From contig JAHBSF010000020.1 of NCBI GenBank assembly GCA_019639255.1, positions 1-64,000 on the forward strand: a stretch of DNA of 64,000 nt. Direction: 5' to 3'. The stretch is from Acidobacteriota bacterium. Its GTDB lineage: Bacteria; Acidobacteriota; Blastocatellia; RBC074. Numbering within the stretch: position 1 is the first letter of the stretch; the number at the start of each line of letters is the position of its first letter. Both the position numbers and the translations under genes were made by a program. Below are positions 42,863 to 52,501 of the stretch, one piece after another. Under the pieces are notes generated by a model that worked only from the letters and a program-made list of their open reading frames with translations, was not told the origin of the DNA and did not search any database.

Positions 42863-45800
42863 ATGGAAAAAAGGGAGAGGCTTCATTTGCTCGGCGTCGG
42901 TTGCCGTATGATGCTGGCCTGTGTATTGATGCTTTGTTTCGGCGCGAGCGCAGCGCACGCGCAGTTCGATTCTGCAACGGTACTCGGAACTATCCGCGAC
43001 GCTAACGGCGCCGCGTTGCCGGGCGCTACGGTCACAATCAGGAGCATTGCCACGGGCATCAGCACTTCGGTGCAGTCCGACGGCAACGGCGATTTTCTGT
43101 TTTCGAACGTGAGGATCGGTTCCTACCGCATCAGCGTCGAGTTGGCCGGGTTTTCCACCGCCGTAGCCGACAACGTCGTGGTAACGGTCAACGCGCGTCA
43201 GCGCGTAGATCTCACGATGCAGCCGGGCGCGGTCACGGAAAGCATCGTTATTACGGACGCCGTGCAGTTGCTCGAAACCGATTCGAGCGTGCGCGGGCAG
43301 GTCATACAGCGCGAACAGATCGTAAACCTGCCGCTCAACGGCCGCTCCTACGCCAACCTCGCGCTGCTGACTCCGGGCGTGCGTGAATCGTCGCAGAACT
43401 CGGCTACGGGCGCGGGCCGCGAGGCGGCCTTCAACGTCAACGGGCTGCGCAACACGGTGAACAACTTCCTGCTCGACGGTGTGGACAACAACGCCTACGG
43501 GACGAGCAATCAGGGATTCTCGGCGCAGGTAGTCCAGGTTTCGCCCGACGCCGTGCAGGAGTTCAAGGTTCAGACCAACACCTACAGCGCCGAGTTCGGC
43601 CGTTCGGGCGGTGCGGTAATCAACGCGGCCTACCGCAGCGGAACGAACCAGTTTCACGGCAGTTTGTGGGAGTTCCACCGCAACACGGCGCTCAACGCCG
43701 TGGGGTTCTTCAAGCCTGCGACCGGCGAGAAGCCGCCCCTGATCCGCAATCAGTTCGGATTCACCTTCGGCGGGCCTATAATCCGCGACCGGACCTTCTT
43801 CTTCCTCGACTATGAAGGTTTCCGCCAGGTGCAGAAAAACGTCGTATTCTCGACGCTGCCGACGCTTCAGCAGCGGCAGGGGATACTCTCGGTAGCGGTA
43901 CGCGATCCGCTGACCGGGACTACGTACGCTGCGGGCACGCCGATCCCGATGACGGATTTTGCGCGCAAGGTGCTCAACGAACTGCCGGCGCCGAACGTGC
44001 CGGGTGCGACCAACAACAACTACCGCGAATTGCGGCCCGACCGCAATTTCAACGACAAGTTCAACATCCGTCTCGATCACAAGCTGAACGACAAGCTGAA
44101 TCTGTTTACGCGCATCAGCCACCGCAAGGTCAACGAGTTCAACGGGCCGAACATTCCGGGTCCCTCGGGCAGCAACCAGAACGGTTTCATCAACGTTCTC
44201 AACCAGCAACTGGTCGGCGGCGCAACCTACATCTTCTCCAACGCCTCGGCGCTCGAAGTCCGTCTCGGCCTTTCGCGTACGGAAGCGGGCAAGCGGCCGC
44301 CGCTTGCGGGCGGACCGAGCATGCGCCAACTCTACGGCATCACCGGACTGCCCGAAGATCCGCTCGTCACCGGCGGTCTGACGACGCAGACCATAAACGG
44401 TTTTTCGCAACTCGGGCGGCAGGCCACCAACCCGCAGTTCCAGAATCCGTTCAACGTCAATCCGCGCGTAAACTATACGTTTGCGCTCGGTCGCCACAGC
44501 CTCAAAACCGGATATGAGTATCTGGCGGTCAATACGGACGTGCAGGACACCAACCCGCTTATGGGTCTGGACACCTACGCCGGGCAGTTCAGCCGGCCGG
44601 CCGGCGCTGCGGCAAACGCGCAGCTTTACAACATCGCCGACTTTATGTTCGGCGCGCGTTCGCAGTACGAATTCGCCGACCTGCTGGTAGTCGAATCGCG
44701 CCGTCGCCTGCATTACACCTATCTGCAGGATGACTTCAAGGTCAACCAGAAGCTGACGCTCAACCTCGGCGTGCGTTATGAATACGCGACGCCGTATTAC
44801 GAAAACCGCAACCGGCAGTCGAACTTCGATCCCGTAACGCGGTCGATCATTCAGGCGAAGAACGGTTCCATTTACGACCGGTCGCTTGTGGATCCGGATT
44901 ACAACAACTTCGCTCCGCGCATCGGCTTTGCCTGGAACGTGCTGGACAAGACGGTGGTGCGGGGCGGCTACGGCATCGGCTACGTCCACTTCAACCGCAT
45001 AGGGAGCGCCGACGTGCTGGCGACGAACTTCCCGCAGATCACGCGGGCGAACGTCACGCAGACGGCCGGGGTGCCCCGCTGCACGGGCACGGTGTTCGCC
45101 GAAGGCTGTTTCCGTCCGACGCAGGACGGCTATCCGACCAACCTGCCGAACAACGTCGTGCTGTTCATACCGCGCGAGATCCGGACGCCGTACATACAGA
45201 ACTGGCAGCTTTCGATCCAGCGCGAGCTGACCTCGAATATGCTGATCGACATCGCGTATGTCGGCAATCACGCGGTCAAGATGATCATGCTGGCGGATTA
45301 CAATCAGGCTCGAACGCTGACCGAAGCGGAATTTGCCCTGCCTGCGGCGCAGCGTCCCACGCTCGACGAGCGTCGTCCCATACAGGGCTTCCGGTCGATT
45401 TCGGCCGTGCTGCCGGCGGCCTACTCGAACTATCACGCGCTGCAGGTGAAGTTCGAGCGGCGCTTCTCCCGAGGCCTTTACGCGCTGAACTCGTTTACCT
45501 GGTCGAAGGCCATAGACAACGCCAGCCAGGTGCTCGAAGAGCCGGGCGGAAACACCGGCACGCCGCAAAACGTCTACAACATCGCGGCCGATCGCGGGCT
45601 CGGCGCCTACGATCAACCGTTCAACAACACGACCTCGGTGGTCTGGGAGCTGCCCGTGGGACGCGGACGCGCTTTCGGGGGCGACGTTCACAAGGCGGTA
45701 GATGCGGTAATCGGCGGATGGATGGTGAGCGCCATCAACACGATGGCGAGCGGGCAGACGATAAATTTCCGCTACACCCCGGCGCCCGTAACGGCCAACC

Positions 45801-46216
45801 TGCCGTCGTTTATCGGCGGCGTGGCGCTGCGGCCGAACCTGGTCGGCAATCCGATACTGCCGAAGAGTGAAAGAACGATCGACCGGTATTTCAATACCGA
45901 GGCGATCAGGTTGCCGGGTGTGACGGCTCCGTTCGGCAATGCGGGGCGAAACATCGGACGCAGCCCGTCGTTTTATCAGCTCGATATGGGATTGCAGAAG
46001 AGCTTCCCGCTGCCGATCAATGAAGTGTCGAGGGTGGAGTTCAAGGCCGAGTTTTTCAACATCCTGAACAAGACCAATTTCGGCAACCCGAGCGGCAGCG
46101 CCAACGGCATCGTCTTCAACGCGGCCGGGCAGTTGACCAATCCCGGAACCTTCGGTCAGATCCGCAGCACCGCACCGGCGCGGCAGATCCAGTTTGCGCT
46201 GAAGGTTGCTTTCTAA
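42863..46216 (+). CDS. Oar-like TonB-dependent receptor with carboxypeptidase-regulatory domain (second)
   Basis: A 1117-residue outer-membrane protein. Start at MEKRERLHLLGVGCRM with AAGGAAGAG upstream; signal peptide to about residue 35 (SAAHAQF). Regulatory domain about 38-120 (VLGTIRDANGAALPGATVTI), plug about 125-260 with NVNGLRNTVNNFLLDGVDNN, then the barrel, ending APARQIQFALKVAF with a terminal Phe. It probably imports or displays a large ligand with TonB energy; the ligand is unknown. Its TAA stop lies in a TAAATCA family B end. Confidence 0.88.
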   Translation: MEKRERLHLLGVGCRMMLACVLMLCFGASAAHAQFDSATVLGTIRDANGAALPGATVTIRSIATGISTSVQSDGNGDFLFSNVRIGSYRISVELAGFSTAVADNVVVTVNARQRVDLTMQPGAVTESIVITDAVQLLETDSSVRGQVIQREQIVNLPLNGRSYANLALLTPGVRESSQNSATGAGREAAFNVNGLRNTVNNFLLDGVDNNAYGTSNQGFSAQVVQVSPDAVQEFKVQTNTYSAEFGRSGGAVINAAYRSGTNQFHGSLWEFHRNTALNAVGFFKPATGEKPPLIRNQFGFTFGGPIIRDRTFFFLDYEGFRQVQKNVVFSTLPTLQQRQGILSVAVRDPLTGTTYAAGTPIPMTDFARKVLNELPAPNVPGATNNNYRELRPDRNFNDKFNIRLDHKLNDKLNLFTRISHRKVNEFNGPNIPGPSGSNQNGFINVLNQQLVGGATYIFSNASALEVRLGLSRTEAGKRPPLAGGPSMRQLYGITGLPEDPLVTGGLTTQTINGFSQLGRQATNPQFQNPFNVNPRVNYTFALGRHSLKTGYEYLAVNTDVQDTNPLMGLDTYAGQFSRPAGAAANAQLYNIADFMFGARSQYEFADLLVVESRRRLHYTYLQDDFKVNQKLTLNLGVRYEYATPYYENRNRQSNFDPVTRSIIQAKNGSIYDRSLVDPDYNNFAPRIGFAWNVLDKTVVRGGYGIGYVHFNRIGSADVLATNFPQITRANVTQTAGVPRCTGTVFAEGCFRPTQDGYPTNLPNNVVLFIPREIRTPYIQNWQLSIQRELTSNMLIDIAYVGNHAVKMIMLADYNQARTLTEAEFALPAAQRPTLDERRPIQGFRSISAVLPAAYSNYHALQVKFERRFSRGLYALNSFTWSKAIDNASQVLEEPGGNTGTPQNVYNIAADRGLGAYDQPFNNTTSVVWELPVGRGRAFGGDVHKAVDAVIGGWMVSAINTMASGQTINFRYTPAPVTANLPSFIGGVALRPNLVGNPILPKSERTIDRYFNTEAIRLPGVTAPFGNAGRNIGRSPSFYQLDMGLQKSFPLPINEVSRVEFKAEFFNILNKTNFGNPSGSANGIVFNAAGQLTNPGTFGQIRSTAPARQIQFALKVAF

Positions 46217-46352
46217 ATCAACCCGAAATAAGAGAGATAACGGAACAAACGAAATGAAACGAAAATTACGGAACAGTTGAATATTCCCGTCTGTTTCGTC
46301 TTATTTCGTCTGTTCCGTTATCTCTCTTCAGTTCTGCTGTGGATCGATTTAA
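46213..46352. repeat. Composite element: family B ends around a family A1 core, stopping two genes
   Basis: CTAAATCAACCC at the left and TTCTGCTGTGGATCGATTTAA at the right are family B ends; an A1 hairpin (46230-46328) lies between. The left end gives the TAA of the TonB receptor (46214-46216) and the right end the TAA of the GntR gene (46349-46351, minus strand). The whole unit fills the convergent junction exactly. Confidence 0.78.
46230..46328. repeat. Family A1 palindrome in the receptor/GntR junction
   Basis: AAGAGAGATAACGGAACAAA at the left and CCGTTATCTCTCTT at the right; loop word CAGTTGAATATTC. One unpaired change (GTCTG for GTTTG) is in the right arm. Confidence 0.85.
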
Positions 46353-47101
46353 TCTATTACGCCCAGACGAACCCGGAATCTGGTGCGGTCGCCGCGGTAG
46401 TAATCCGTAGCGTATTCCACGGGCACGCCCTTGGCATAACCGACGCGCGTAATGAGCAGGGCGGGAGACAGCGGGGCTACACCGAGCAGAGAGGCGTCGG
46501 CGCTTTCGAGCGTTGCCGCCTCGAAGGTCTGTATCGCGTCGTCGGGTTTAAGGCCGTAGCGGGTTTCCATGATTTCGTAAACGGATTTTCGTTCGAGGTC
46601 GTTTGCGAGGAAGTCCGGAAACCGGCTTTCGGGCAGGTAGGTATTTGCGATCACGAGCGGCTGATTATTGCCGAGGCGCAGTCGCTGGACGAACACTACG
46701 CGCTCACCCACCCTCAATTTCAATTCCGAGAGAATAGGCGAGTTTATCGAAGAGAGTTGTATGACCTCCGCCTGCAGGAGCTTCGAGCTGGCCTTGAGTC
46801 CGCGGTAAGCCATAAATTCCGTGAAGCTGAACAGGTGATCGAGATCCTGATGAACGCGCGGCTCGGCTACGAAACTGCCCACAGCCCTCCGCGAGTAGGT
46901 CAACCCTTCTTCCTGTAGTTTGGCGAGCGCCTGACGGATGGTCGCGCGGGCTACGCCGTAGGTTTTCATCAGTTCAAATTCCGAAGGCAGCTTCGAGTGC
47001 GGCGCAAGCGCGCCCGAGGTGATCTGCTGCCGTATGGATTCGGTGATCTGAATGTATCTGGGTAACTCGCGATAGTATCGCTGCGCCGCTGAATCAGTCA
47101 T
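46349..47101 (-). CDS. GntR-family (HutC subfamily) transcriptional regulator
   Basis: A 250-residue regulator; start at MTDSAAQRYYRELPRYIQIT, as longer frames have no family match. The N-terminal winged helix has KLPSEFELMKTYGVARATIR (about 35-60) and EEGLTYSRRAVGSFV; the C-terminal UTRA effector domain (about 95-245) binds a small ligand. HutC proteins usually repress sugar or amino acid uptake. Operators of the expected type lie at the glpD and glycerophosphodiesterase promoters 5 kb away, which makes glycerol-3-phosphate metabolism a candidate target. It is divergent from pyrR, with no such operator seen there. Confidence 0.88.
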   Translation of the reverse strand: MTDSAAQRYYRELPRYIQITESIRQQITSGALAPHSKLPSEFELMKTYGVARATIRQALAKLQEEGLTYSRRAVGSFVAEPRVHQDLDHLFSFTEFMAYRGLKASSKLLQAEVIQLSSINSPILSELKLRVGERVVFVQRLRLGNNQPLVIANTYLPESRFPDFLANDLERKSVYEIMETRYGLKPDDAIQTFEAATLESADASLLGVAPLSPALLITRVGYAKGVPVEYATDYYRGDRTRFRVRLGVID

Positions 47102-47160
47102 AACGGGAATATAAACGATAGGCCGAAGCCAAGTCCAAGAAGTTTGGGCGCGCGCGGCGG

Positions 47161-47190
47161 GTGACACTCCAGTTTGACGCGTGCTATAGT
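47161..47190 (+). promoter_or_regulatory. Sigma70-type promoter for pyrR
   Basis: GTGACA (47161-47166) and TATAGT (47185-47190), 18-bp spacer. The leader contains GGCTTGAAACAGCC and a GAGGAA ribosome-binding site. A PyrR-binding hairpin is not convincing. Confidence 0.5.
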
Positions 47191-47283
47191 GCCGCGCGGC
47201 TTGAAACAGCCGGCTGGGACCTTTCAGGCGCTGTAGTTGAACGCAGTAGTTGCAAACGACAATTTCCGAGGAACAGGGCAACG

Positions 47284-47841
47284 ATGGAATTCATCGAAAA
47301 ATCCCGCGCGATGACCTCCGCCGACATCAATCGCGTCATGGCGCGGATGGCTACCCAGGTGGTTGAAAATCATCCCGATCTGGGCAACGTGCTTCTGGTG
47401 GGCATTCGCCGAAGGGGTGTTCCGCTTGCGGAGCAGCTTGCGGCGAAGATCGAGGAAATGGAAGGCACGCGCGTGGCTACCGGGGCGCTCGACATAACGC
47501 TTTACCGCGACGATCTGAGCACCGTCGCCGATCGCCCGGTAATCAACAAGACGGAACTGCCCGCCGACGTCACGGGCAGGACGATCATTCTGGTAGACGA
47601 CGTGCTTTACACGGGGCGCACGATTCGCGCCGCCTTAGACGAACTTATTGATTTCGGCCGCCCGCGCCGCGTCGAGCTTGCGGTGCTTGTGGATCGCGGT
47701 CACCGCGAACTGCCGATTCAGGCCGATTACGTAGGCAAATTCATTCAGACCACGGACGAAGAGATAATCAAGGTTATGCTGCCGGAGTTCGACGGCAGGG
47801 AAGAGGTCTGGGTTGTCGAACAGAAAGCAAGCGTTGAGTGA
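47284..47841 (+). CDS. pyrR: Bifunctional pyr operon regulator / uracil phosphoribosyltransferase
   Basis: A 185-residue protein; start at [15 protein letters not shown] after GAGGAACAGGG. The PRPP-binding loop is [20 protein letters not shown] (about 100-119), with [11 protein letters not shown] near residue 40 and DRGHRELPI after the loop, all typical of PyrR. In Bacillus PyrR binds pyr mRNA with UMP and causes attenuation; it also has weak uracil phosphoribosyltransferase activity. It heads a pyrR-pyrB-pyrC cluster here, separated from pyrB by a large inverted repeat. Confidence 0.92.
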   Translation: MEFIEKSRAMTSADINRVMARMATQVVENHPDLGNVLLVGIRRRGVPLAEQLAAKIEEMEGTRVATGALDITLYRDDLSTVADRPVINKTELPADVTGRTIILVDDVLYTGRTIRAALDELIDFGRPRRVELAVLVDRGHRELPIQADYVGKFIQTTDEEIIKVMLPEFDGREEVWVVEQKASVE

Positions 47842-47853
47842 GAGCGGAGAAGA

Positions 47854-48142
47854 AGTGTTGAGTGCGATTAGGAACTAAGTACACTGTAAACAAAGTTCTT
47901 TGAGTTTTTCAGCCGCGGAGCGGCGAAAGATCTGTAGCCCAGGGCGTAAGCCCTGGGTGGGTGTAGAGAAGCGGCGCCAGCCCCGGAGGGGCGGAAGATC
48001 TTTCGCCCTTTCAGGGCTTGAACCTTCTTTTCTGCTGACCTGGCGCTCACGCACCAGGCTACAGTTCTTTCGCCGCTCCGCGGCTGAAAAACTCAAAGAA
48101 CTTTGTTTACAGTGTACTTAGTTCCTAATCGCACTCAGCACT
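47854..48142. repeat. Family C large inverted repeat between pyrR and pyrB
   Basis: Two arms of about 85 bp (47854-47938 and 48057-48142) differ at only about two positions; they include GAACTAAGTACACTGTAAAC and CAGCCGCGGAGCGGCGAAAG. The 118-bp centre holds smaller hairpins (CAGGGCGTAAGCCCTG; CCCCGGAGGGG). Open frames across it (SFSAAERRK...) occur on both strands and are most likely not genes. It resembles dispersed REP-like repeats and might attenuate pyrBC expression. Confidence 0.8.
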
Positions 48143-48178
48143 TTCTTCCTCTTCCTGTTCCTCGCCCTACTTTCCCCT

Positions 48179-49117
48179 ATGCCGCTTTACCGCAAAGACC
48201 TGCTCGGAATCGCCGATCTCTCGGCCGAAGAGATCAATCTGATCCTCGATACGGCCGAAACATTTCGCGACGTAAATCAGCGGCGCATAAAGAAAGTGCC
48301 CACGCTGCGCGGCAAGACGATAATCAATCTGTTTTTCGAGGCGTCGACGCGCACGCGCACGAGTTTCGAGATTGCCGCAAAACGCCTCTCGGCCGATGCG
48401 ATAAACATTTCGGCTTCGACTTCGAGCGTGGTCAAGGGGGAAACGCTCGTAGATACGGCGCTGAACCTTCAGGCCATGGCGCCCGACGCCATCGTCATAC
48501 GTCATTCTTCCTCCGGCGCCCCGCATCAGATTGCGCGGCTCGTCGACGCCGGAATAATAAATGCAGGCGACGGCGCACACGAACACCCCACGCAGGCGCT
48601 GCTCGACGCCCTCACCATACGCCAGCAAAAGGGGCGCATCACGGGCTTGAAAGTCGCCATAGTCGGCGACGTGCTGCACAGCCGCGTAGCGCGCTCCAAC
48701 GCTCATCTGCTTTCGAAACTCGGCGCGCACGTTTCCCTCGCGGGCCCCCGCACGCTGCTGCCCTTCGGTCTGGAAAAGCACATTCCGCCCGGCGAAGGGT
48801 CGGTTGCGTTCGCCGACAGCGTTGAAGACGCAATGAGCGATGCGGATGTTGTGATGATGCTGCGCATTCAGCTCGAACGCCAGTCGGGAGGATACTTCCC
48901 GAGCCTGCGCGAATACTCGATCCACTACGGCCTGAACAGACGGCGTCTTTCGCTTGCAAAACACGACGTCTGCGTGCTGCATCCCGGGCCGATCAACCGC
49001 GGCGTCGAGATCGACTCGGACGTCGCCGACGGCCCGTTTTCTCTCATCCTCGATCAGGTATCGAACGGCGTTGCCGTGCGCATGGCCGTGTTGTACCTGC
49101 TCGCGGGCGGCGATTAA
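48179..49117 (+). CDS. pyrB: Aspartate carbamoyltransferase catalytic subunit
   Basis: A 312-residue enzyme. The carbamoyl phosphate motif is [18 protein letters not shown] (about 50-67); [11 protein letters not shown] (about 113), [14 protein letters not shown] (about 137) and [11 protein letters not shown] (about 267) complete the active site. It joins carbamoyl phosphate and aspartate, the committed step of pyrimidine synthesis. The gene is 32 bp upstream of pyrC, and the two probably share a transcript. No pyrI is present. Confidence 0.95.
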   Translation: MPLYRKDLLGIADLSAEEINLILDTAETFRDVNQRRIKKVPTLRGKTIINLFFEASTRTRTSFEIAAKRLSADAINISASTSSVVKGETLVDTALNLQAMAPDAIVIRHSSSGAPHQIARLVDAGIINAGDGAHEHPTQALLDALTIRQQKGRITGLKVAIVGDVLHSRVARSNAHLLSKLGAHVSLAGPRTLLPFGLEKHIPPGEGSVAFADSVEDAMSDADVVMMLRIQLERQSGGYFPSLREYSIHYGLNRRRLSLAKHDVCVLHPGPINRGVEIDSDVADGPFSLILDQVSNGVAVRMAVLYLLAGGD

Positions 49118-49149
49118 AACATCATTTGTTCAAAACATTCTTGCCATTC

Positions 49150-50463
49150 ATGTCATCAGACCTGTTGATTCGGAACGGACGCGTTATAGACCCGGCGCAG
49201 GGCATCGATGCGCGCGCGGATTTGCTGATTCGCGGCGGACGCATTGAAGCGGTGGGAGAAAATCTCGCCGCCGCCGGCGTTGAAACCTTCGATGCCGCAG
49301 GATTGATCGCAGCGCCGGGTTTTATTGACCTTCACGTGCACCTGCGCGAACCGGGCTTTGAGTACAAGGAAACCATCGAATCCGGCGCACGCTCGGCAGC
49401 CGCCGGCGGATTCACATCGGTGTGCTGCATGCCGAATACCAGTCCGGTCAACGACAATTCATCGGTGACGAGTTTTATCGTAGAGCGCGCGGCGTCGGCC
49501 GCAGTGCGCGTATACCCGATAGGCGCCGTCACGCAGGGATCCAAAGGCGAGCATCTCGCCGAGATCGGAGAGATGAAATCGGCCGGCATCGTCGCTATCA
49601 GCGACGACGGGCGCGCGGTTGCGGATACGAACCTTATGCGAAGGGCGATGGAATATGCGCGCGATTTCGGTTTACCGGTAGTCGATCACTGCGAGGATTG
49701 CTGCGCGAAGGGCGGAGTGATGCACGAGGGCGAGTATTCGGCGCTGCTCGGACTCAGGGGAATGCCGGGCGCGGCCGAAGACATACAGGTTGCGCGCGAT
49801 GTGATGCTGGCCGAACTCACGGGCGCGCGCGTGCACATCGCGCATATATCCACCGCGCGTTCGGTCGAATTCGTGCGCGGCGCAAAGGCGCGCGGCCTGG
49901 CGGTTACCTGCGAAGTCACGCCGCATCATTTCACTCTGACCGACGCCGAAGTCCACCGCAGCGGCTACGACACGAATACGAAAATGGCCCCGCCGCTGCG
50001 CTCGCAGGCCGACGTGGATGCGATCATCGAGGGATTGCGCGACGGGACCATCGACGCCATAGCCACCGACCACGCGCCGCACCACGCAAACGAGAAGATG
50101 CTGGAATTCGACCGCGCGCCGTTCGGAATCATAGGTCTGGAAACCGCGCTGGCACTTGCTCTGGACAGGCTGGTGCACGGCGGCGTGATATCGCTTTCCA
50201 GGATGATCGAACTGTTTTCGACGCATCCGGCGCGCATATTCAACCTGCCGGGCGGCGCGCTTGCCCCCGGCTCCCCCGGCGATGTAACGATATTCGATCC
50301 GGATCGCGCCGTCAGAATCGACGCTGCAAGTTTCGAGTCGAAAAGCCGCAACACGCCGTTTGACGGCTGGCAGTTGAAGGGCGGGCCCGCAGCAACGATT
50401 GTCGGCGGGCGGATTGTATGGCGAAGGGAAAGAGAGATAACGGAACAAACGAAAATAGACTAA
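49150..50463 (+). CDS. pyrC: Dihydroorotase with a repeat-encoded C-terminal tail
   Basis: A 437-residue type I dihydroorotase; start at [18 protein letters not shown]. Metal ligands: [10 protein letters not shown] (about 59-68), DHCEDC, HISTAR and DHAPHH (about 304). It closes carbamoyl aspartate to dihydroorotate. The family normally ends near VGGRIVWR; here the frame continues into the left arm of an A1 palindrome and adds [11 protein letters not shown], so about 12 residues are repeat-derived. Whether the tail affects folding is unknown; the catalytic domain appears intact. Confidence 0.93.
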   Translation: MSSDLLIRNGRVIDPAQGIDARADLLIRGGRIEAVGENLAAAGVETFDAAGLIAAPGFIDLHVHLREPGFEYKETIESGARSAAAGGFTSVCCMPNTSPVNDNSSVTSFIVERAASAAVRVYPIGAVTQGSKGEHLAEIGEMKSAGIVAISDDGRAVADTNLMRRAMEYARDFGLPVVDHCEDCCAKGGVMHEGEYSALLGLRGMPGAAEDIQVARDVMLAELTGARVHIAHISTARSVEFVRGAKARGLAVTCEVTPHHFTLTDAEVHRSGYDTNTKMAPPLRSQADVDAIIEGLRDGTIDAIATDHAPHHANEKMLEFDRAPFGIIGLETALALALDRLVHGGVISLSRMIELFSTHPARIFNLPGGALAPGSPGDVTIFDPDRAVRIDAASFESKSRNTPFDGWQLKGGPAATIVGGRIVWRREREITEQTKID

Positions 50464-50533
50464 ACACACGGAAAGCATCATTTCTTCCGTTTGTTTCGTC
50501 TTATTTCGTTTGTTCCGTTATCTCTCTTTTCCC
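50426..50533. repeat. Family A1 palindrome overlapping the pyrC end
   Basis: GGGAAAGAGAGATAACGG and CCGTTATCTCTCTTTTCCC bound the arms. The left arm is translated as the pyrC tail, ending at a TAA in ATAGACTAAAC where most copies read ATAGACGAAAC. Confidence 0.87.
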
Positions 50534-50572
50534 CTGAACCCGGATTTGCCGGGAAACGGAAAGAAGGTTCCG

Positions 50573-51439
50573 ATGAAAAATTCGCGAAGGGAATTTATCT
50601 ACACCGGCGCCGCAGCGCTTGGTGCGGCGTTCGCCGGCCGGGTTTGGGCGGCGGAGGCTGCCGCAAAGGGCGTCAAATTCAGGATCGGCGTTACCGACTG
50701 GAATCTGCGGCTGACGGCGAAGCCGGAATCCGTGGCGCTTGCGAAAAAGATCGGCTTCGACGGCGTGCAGATCAGCATCGGCCGCCAGATGCAGCTAAAA
50801 GACCCTGCCTTGCAGCAGGCCTTTCACGATGCATCGAAGCGCGAGCAACTGCCGCTTGCATCCGTATGTCTGGACATATTGCACGTAAACGGATTGAAAT
50901 CCGATCCGCTCGGGCAGCGGTGGGTAGCCGAGTCGATTCCGATTGCGAAGGCGATGGGAGTGGGTGTGATACTGCTGCCCTTTTTCGGCAAGTGGGCGCT
51001 TACGACGCAGGCGGAGATGGATTACGTCGGGGATGCGCTGCGCGAGATTGCGCCCGAAGCCGAAAAAACGGGCGTGATTCTGGGCCTCGAAAACACGATT
51101 TCTGCGCGCGACAACGCGCGCATCATGCAGCGCTCGAAATCCCGAGCGGTGCTTACCTACTACGACGTGGGCAATTCGACCATTGCCGGGTTCGACATCA
51201 TAGAAGAAATCGGGTGGCTCGGCCGCGACCGCATATGCGAGGTGCATCTGAAGGACAATCCGAATATGCTGGGCGCGGGAAAGATAAATTTTCGCGCGGT
51301 AATCGACGCGCTTGCGGCGATTGGATACGAGCAGTGGGCGCATCTGGAAACCGACTCGCCGAGCGGATCGGTCGAGCGCGACATGGCGACGAACCTGAAG
51401 TTCATACGCGATATGGCGGCGGACGCGGGAGAGAGATAA
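50573..51439 (+). CDS. Secreted (Tat) sugar phosphate isomerase/epimerase-like TIM-barrel protein
   Basis: A 288-residue protein. Start at MKNSRREFIYTGAAALGAAF, a twin-arginine signal. The body is a xylose-isomerase-like TIM barrel: RIGVTDWNLRL, KKIGFDGVQISIG, GVILGLENTIS (Glu), VLTYYDVGNST (Asp), ICEVHLKDNPN (His) and WAHLETDSP (Glu) provide likely metal ligands. It may isomerise or epimerise a sugar derivative in the periplasm and is convergent with a DUF1080 gene, a common partner in glycan-degradation loci. The final Glu-Arg and TAA stop (GAGAGATAA) are the cap of an A1 palindrome. Confidence 0.82.
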   Translation: MKNSRREFIYTGAAALGAAFAGRVWAAEAAAKGVKFRIGVTDWNLRLTAKPESVALAKKIGFDGVQISIGRQMQLKDPALQQAFHDASKREQLPLASVCLDILHVNGLKSDPLGQRWVAESIPIAKAMGVGVILLPFFGKWALTTQAEMDYVGDALREIAPEAEKTGVILGLENTISARDNARIMQRSKSRAVLTYYDVGNSTIAGFDIIEEIGWLGRDRICEVHLKDNPNMLGAGKINFRAVIDALAAIGYEQWAHLETDSPSGSVERDMATNLKFIRDMAADAGER

Positions 51440-51535
51440 CGGAACAAACGAAAATAGACGAAACAGACGAAAATCACCGAATAGTTGAATATTTTCGTTT
51501 GTTTCGTCTATTTTCGTTTGTTCCGTTATCTCCCT
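51428..51535. repeat. Family A1 palindrome between the TIM-barrel and DUF1080 genes
   Basis: GGAGAGAGATAACGGAACAA at the left and TTGTTCCGTTATCTCC at the right, with loop word TAGTTGAATATTT. It gives the upstream gene its stop codon. Confidence 0.87.
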
Positions 51536-52501
51536 TCATTTCGCGGGCGTGACCGTTACGTTGCGGAACCATACCTTGCCGTGATCGCCCTGAAGCATAA
51601 TCGGTCCCGGAGCGCCCTCATCGCTGTCTAGCGCGCCTCCGGTCGGGCCGGAAATTTCAAGTCCCTCGATTATCGTACGACCGTTGTGGACTACGGTGAT
51701 GAAGCGGCCGAGCAGCGTGATATCGTAGCTCTGCCACTCGCCGGCCGGGCGCGATGCGTTGACGCGCGGGCGCAGAAAGCCGTAGACGCCGCCCGCGCCG
51801 GAGCTTTCGGGAGCTTTGCCGAAATCGTCGAGGATCTGAACTTCGTAGCGGCCTCGCAGGTACACGCCGCTGTTGCTGCGCTCGGCAAGCCTGTATTCTA
51901 TGTGCAGCTTGAAGTCGTTGAATATTTCCTCGCTGATCAGATCGACGCACGGGACGCTGTTGGTGAATGTCGCGTCCTCGACGCTCCAGCAATCCTTTAC
52001 CGCATCGCTGCGCTGCCGCCATCCCGCGAGGTCGCGCCCGTTGAAAAGTTGCACGGGTTTGCCCCAACTGACGCTTTTCGGCGGCTTTAGATCGGGTGCG
52101 CGCACGCCGCTCCAGTTCAGTTTGCTTCCGTCCTCGCCCTCGGTCGTACCCGACAGTCTGCCTTCGGAGAGCCTGCCGGTGAAGACGAGCGGTTTTTCGG
52201 TTTTCTCGTACTGCGGCGGGAGCATAAAGTCGAGCGTCCCGTTGCGGAACTCGATGCGCGCAATGGGGCGGACGCTGCCGAATCGGCCCACGAATCGGCC
52301 GTAATACCTGCCCGGTTCCTTTGCGGCGAAGACTTCGAGCCAGGAACTGTACGGCGCATCGGTCCCTTCGACGGTCAGATCCCATCGTCCGAGGATCGGA
52401 TCGGAGACCGCGGACGGTTGCTGAGTGCGGCGCGCACCAACCATCCACGGCAAAATGATTGCCGCCGACAGAAGACACGCAAGCAGTCCGGTTTTACGCA
52501 T
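51536..52501 (-). CDS. Secreted DUF1080 protein with extra N-terminal domain
   Basis: A 321-residue protein with a signal peptide (about 1-24, LLACLLSAAIILPWMVGARR). An N-terminal beta domain (about 35-130, ILGRWDLTVEGTDAPYSSWL) precedes the DUF1080 domain (about 145-320), which has QLFNGRDLAGWRQ, ERSNSGVYLRGRYEVQILDD and GEWQSYDITL. The N-terminal domain is not found in the DUF1080 protein at 132. It probably acts on oligosaccharides outside the cytoplasm; activity is not established. Divergent from the glycosyltransferase gene at 52639. Confidence 0.85.
   Translation of the reverse strand: MRKTGLLACLLSAAIILPWMVGARRTQQPSAVSDPILGRWDLTVEGTDAPYSSWLEVFAAKEPGRYYGRFVGRFGSVRPIARIEFRNGTLDFMLPPQYEKTEKPLVFTGRLSEGRLSGTTEGEDGSKLNWSGVRAPDLKPPKSVSWGKPVQLFNGRDLAGWRQRSDAVKDCWSVEDATFTNSVPCVDLISEEIFNDFKLHIEYRLAERSNSGVYLRGRYEVQILDDFGKAPESSGAGGVYGFLRPRVNASRPAGEWQSYDITLLGRFITVVHNGRTIIEGLEISGPTGGALDSDEGAPGPIMLQGDHGKVWFRNVTVTPAK

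Noticed and set aside
42818-45691. A 957-codon minus-strand frame opposite the second TonB receptor
   Set aside because: Shadow frame; the plus-strand receptor has signal peptide, plug and barrel signatures.
47191-47283. PyrR-binding attenuator in the pyrR leader
   Set aside because: A GGCT/AGCC hairpin exists, but the conserved PyrR loop sequence is not convincing and no terminator follows.
47868-48121. Short ORFs on both strands in the pyrR-pyrB gap (SFSAAERRK-type)
   Set aside because: They are readings of the large inverted repeat and appear on both strands because it is palindromic.
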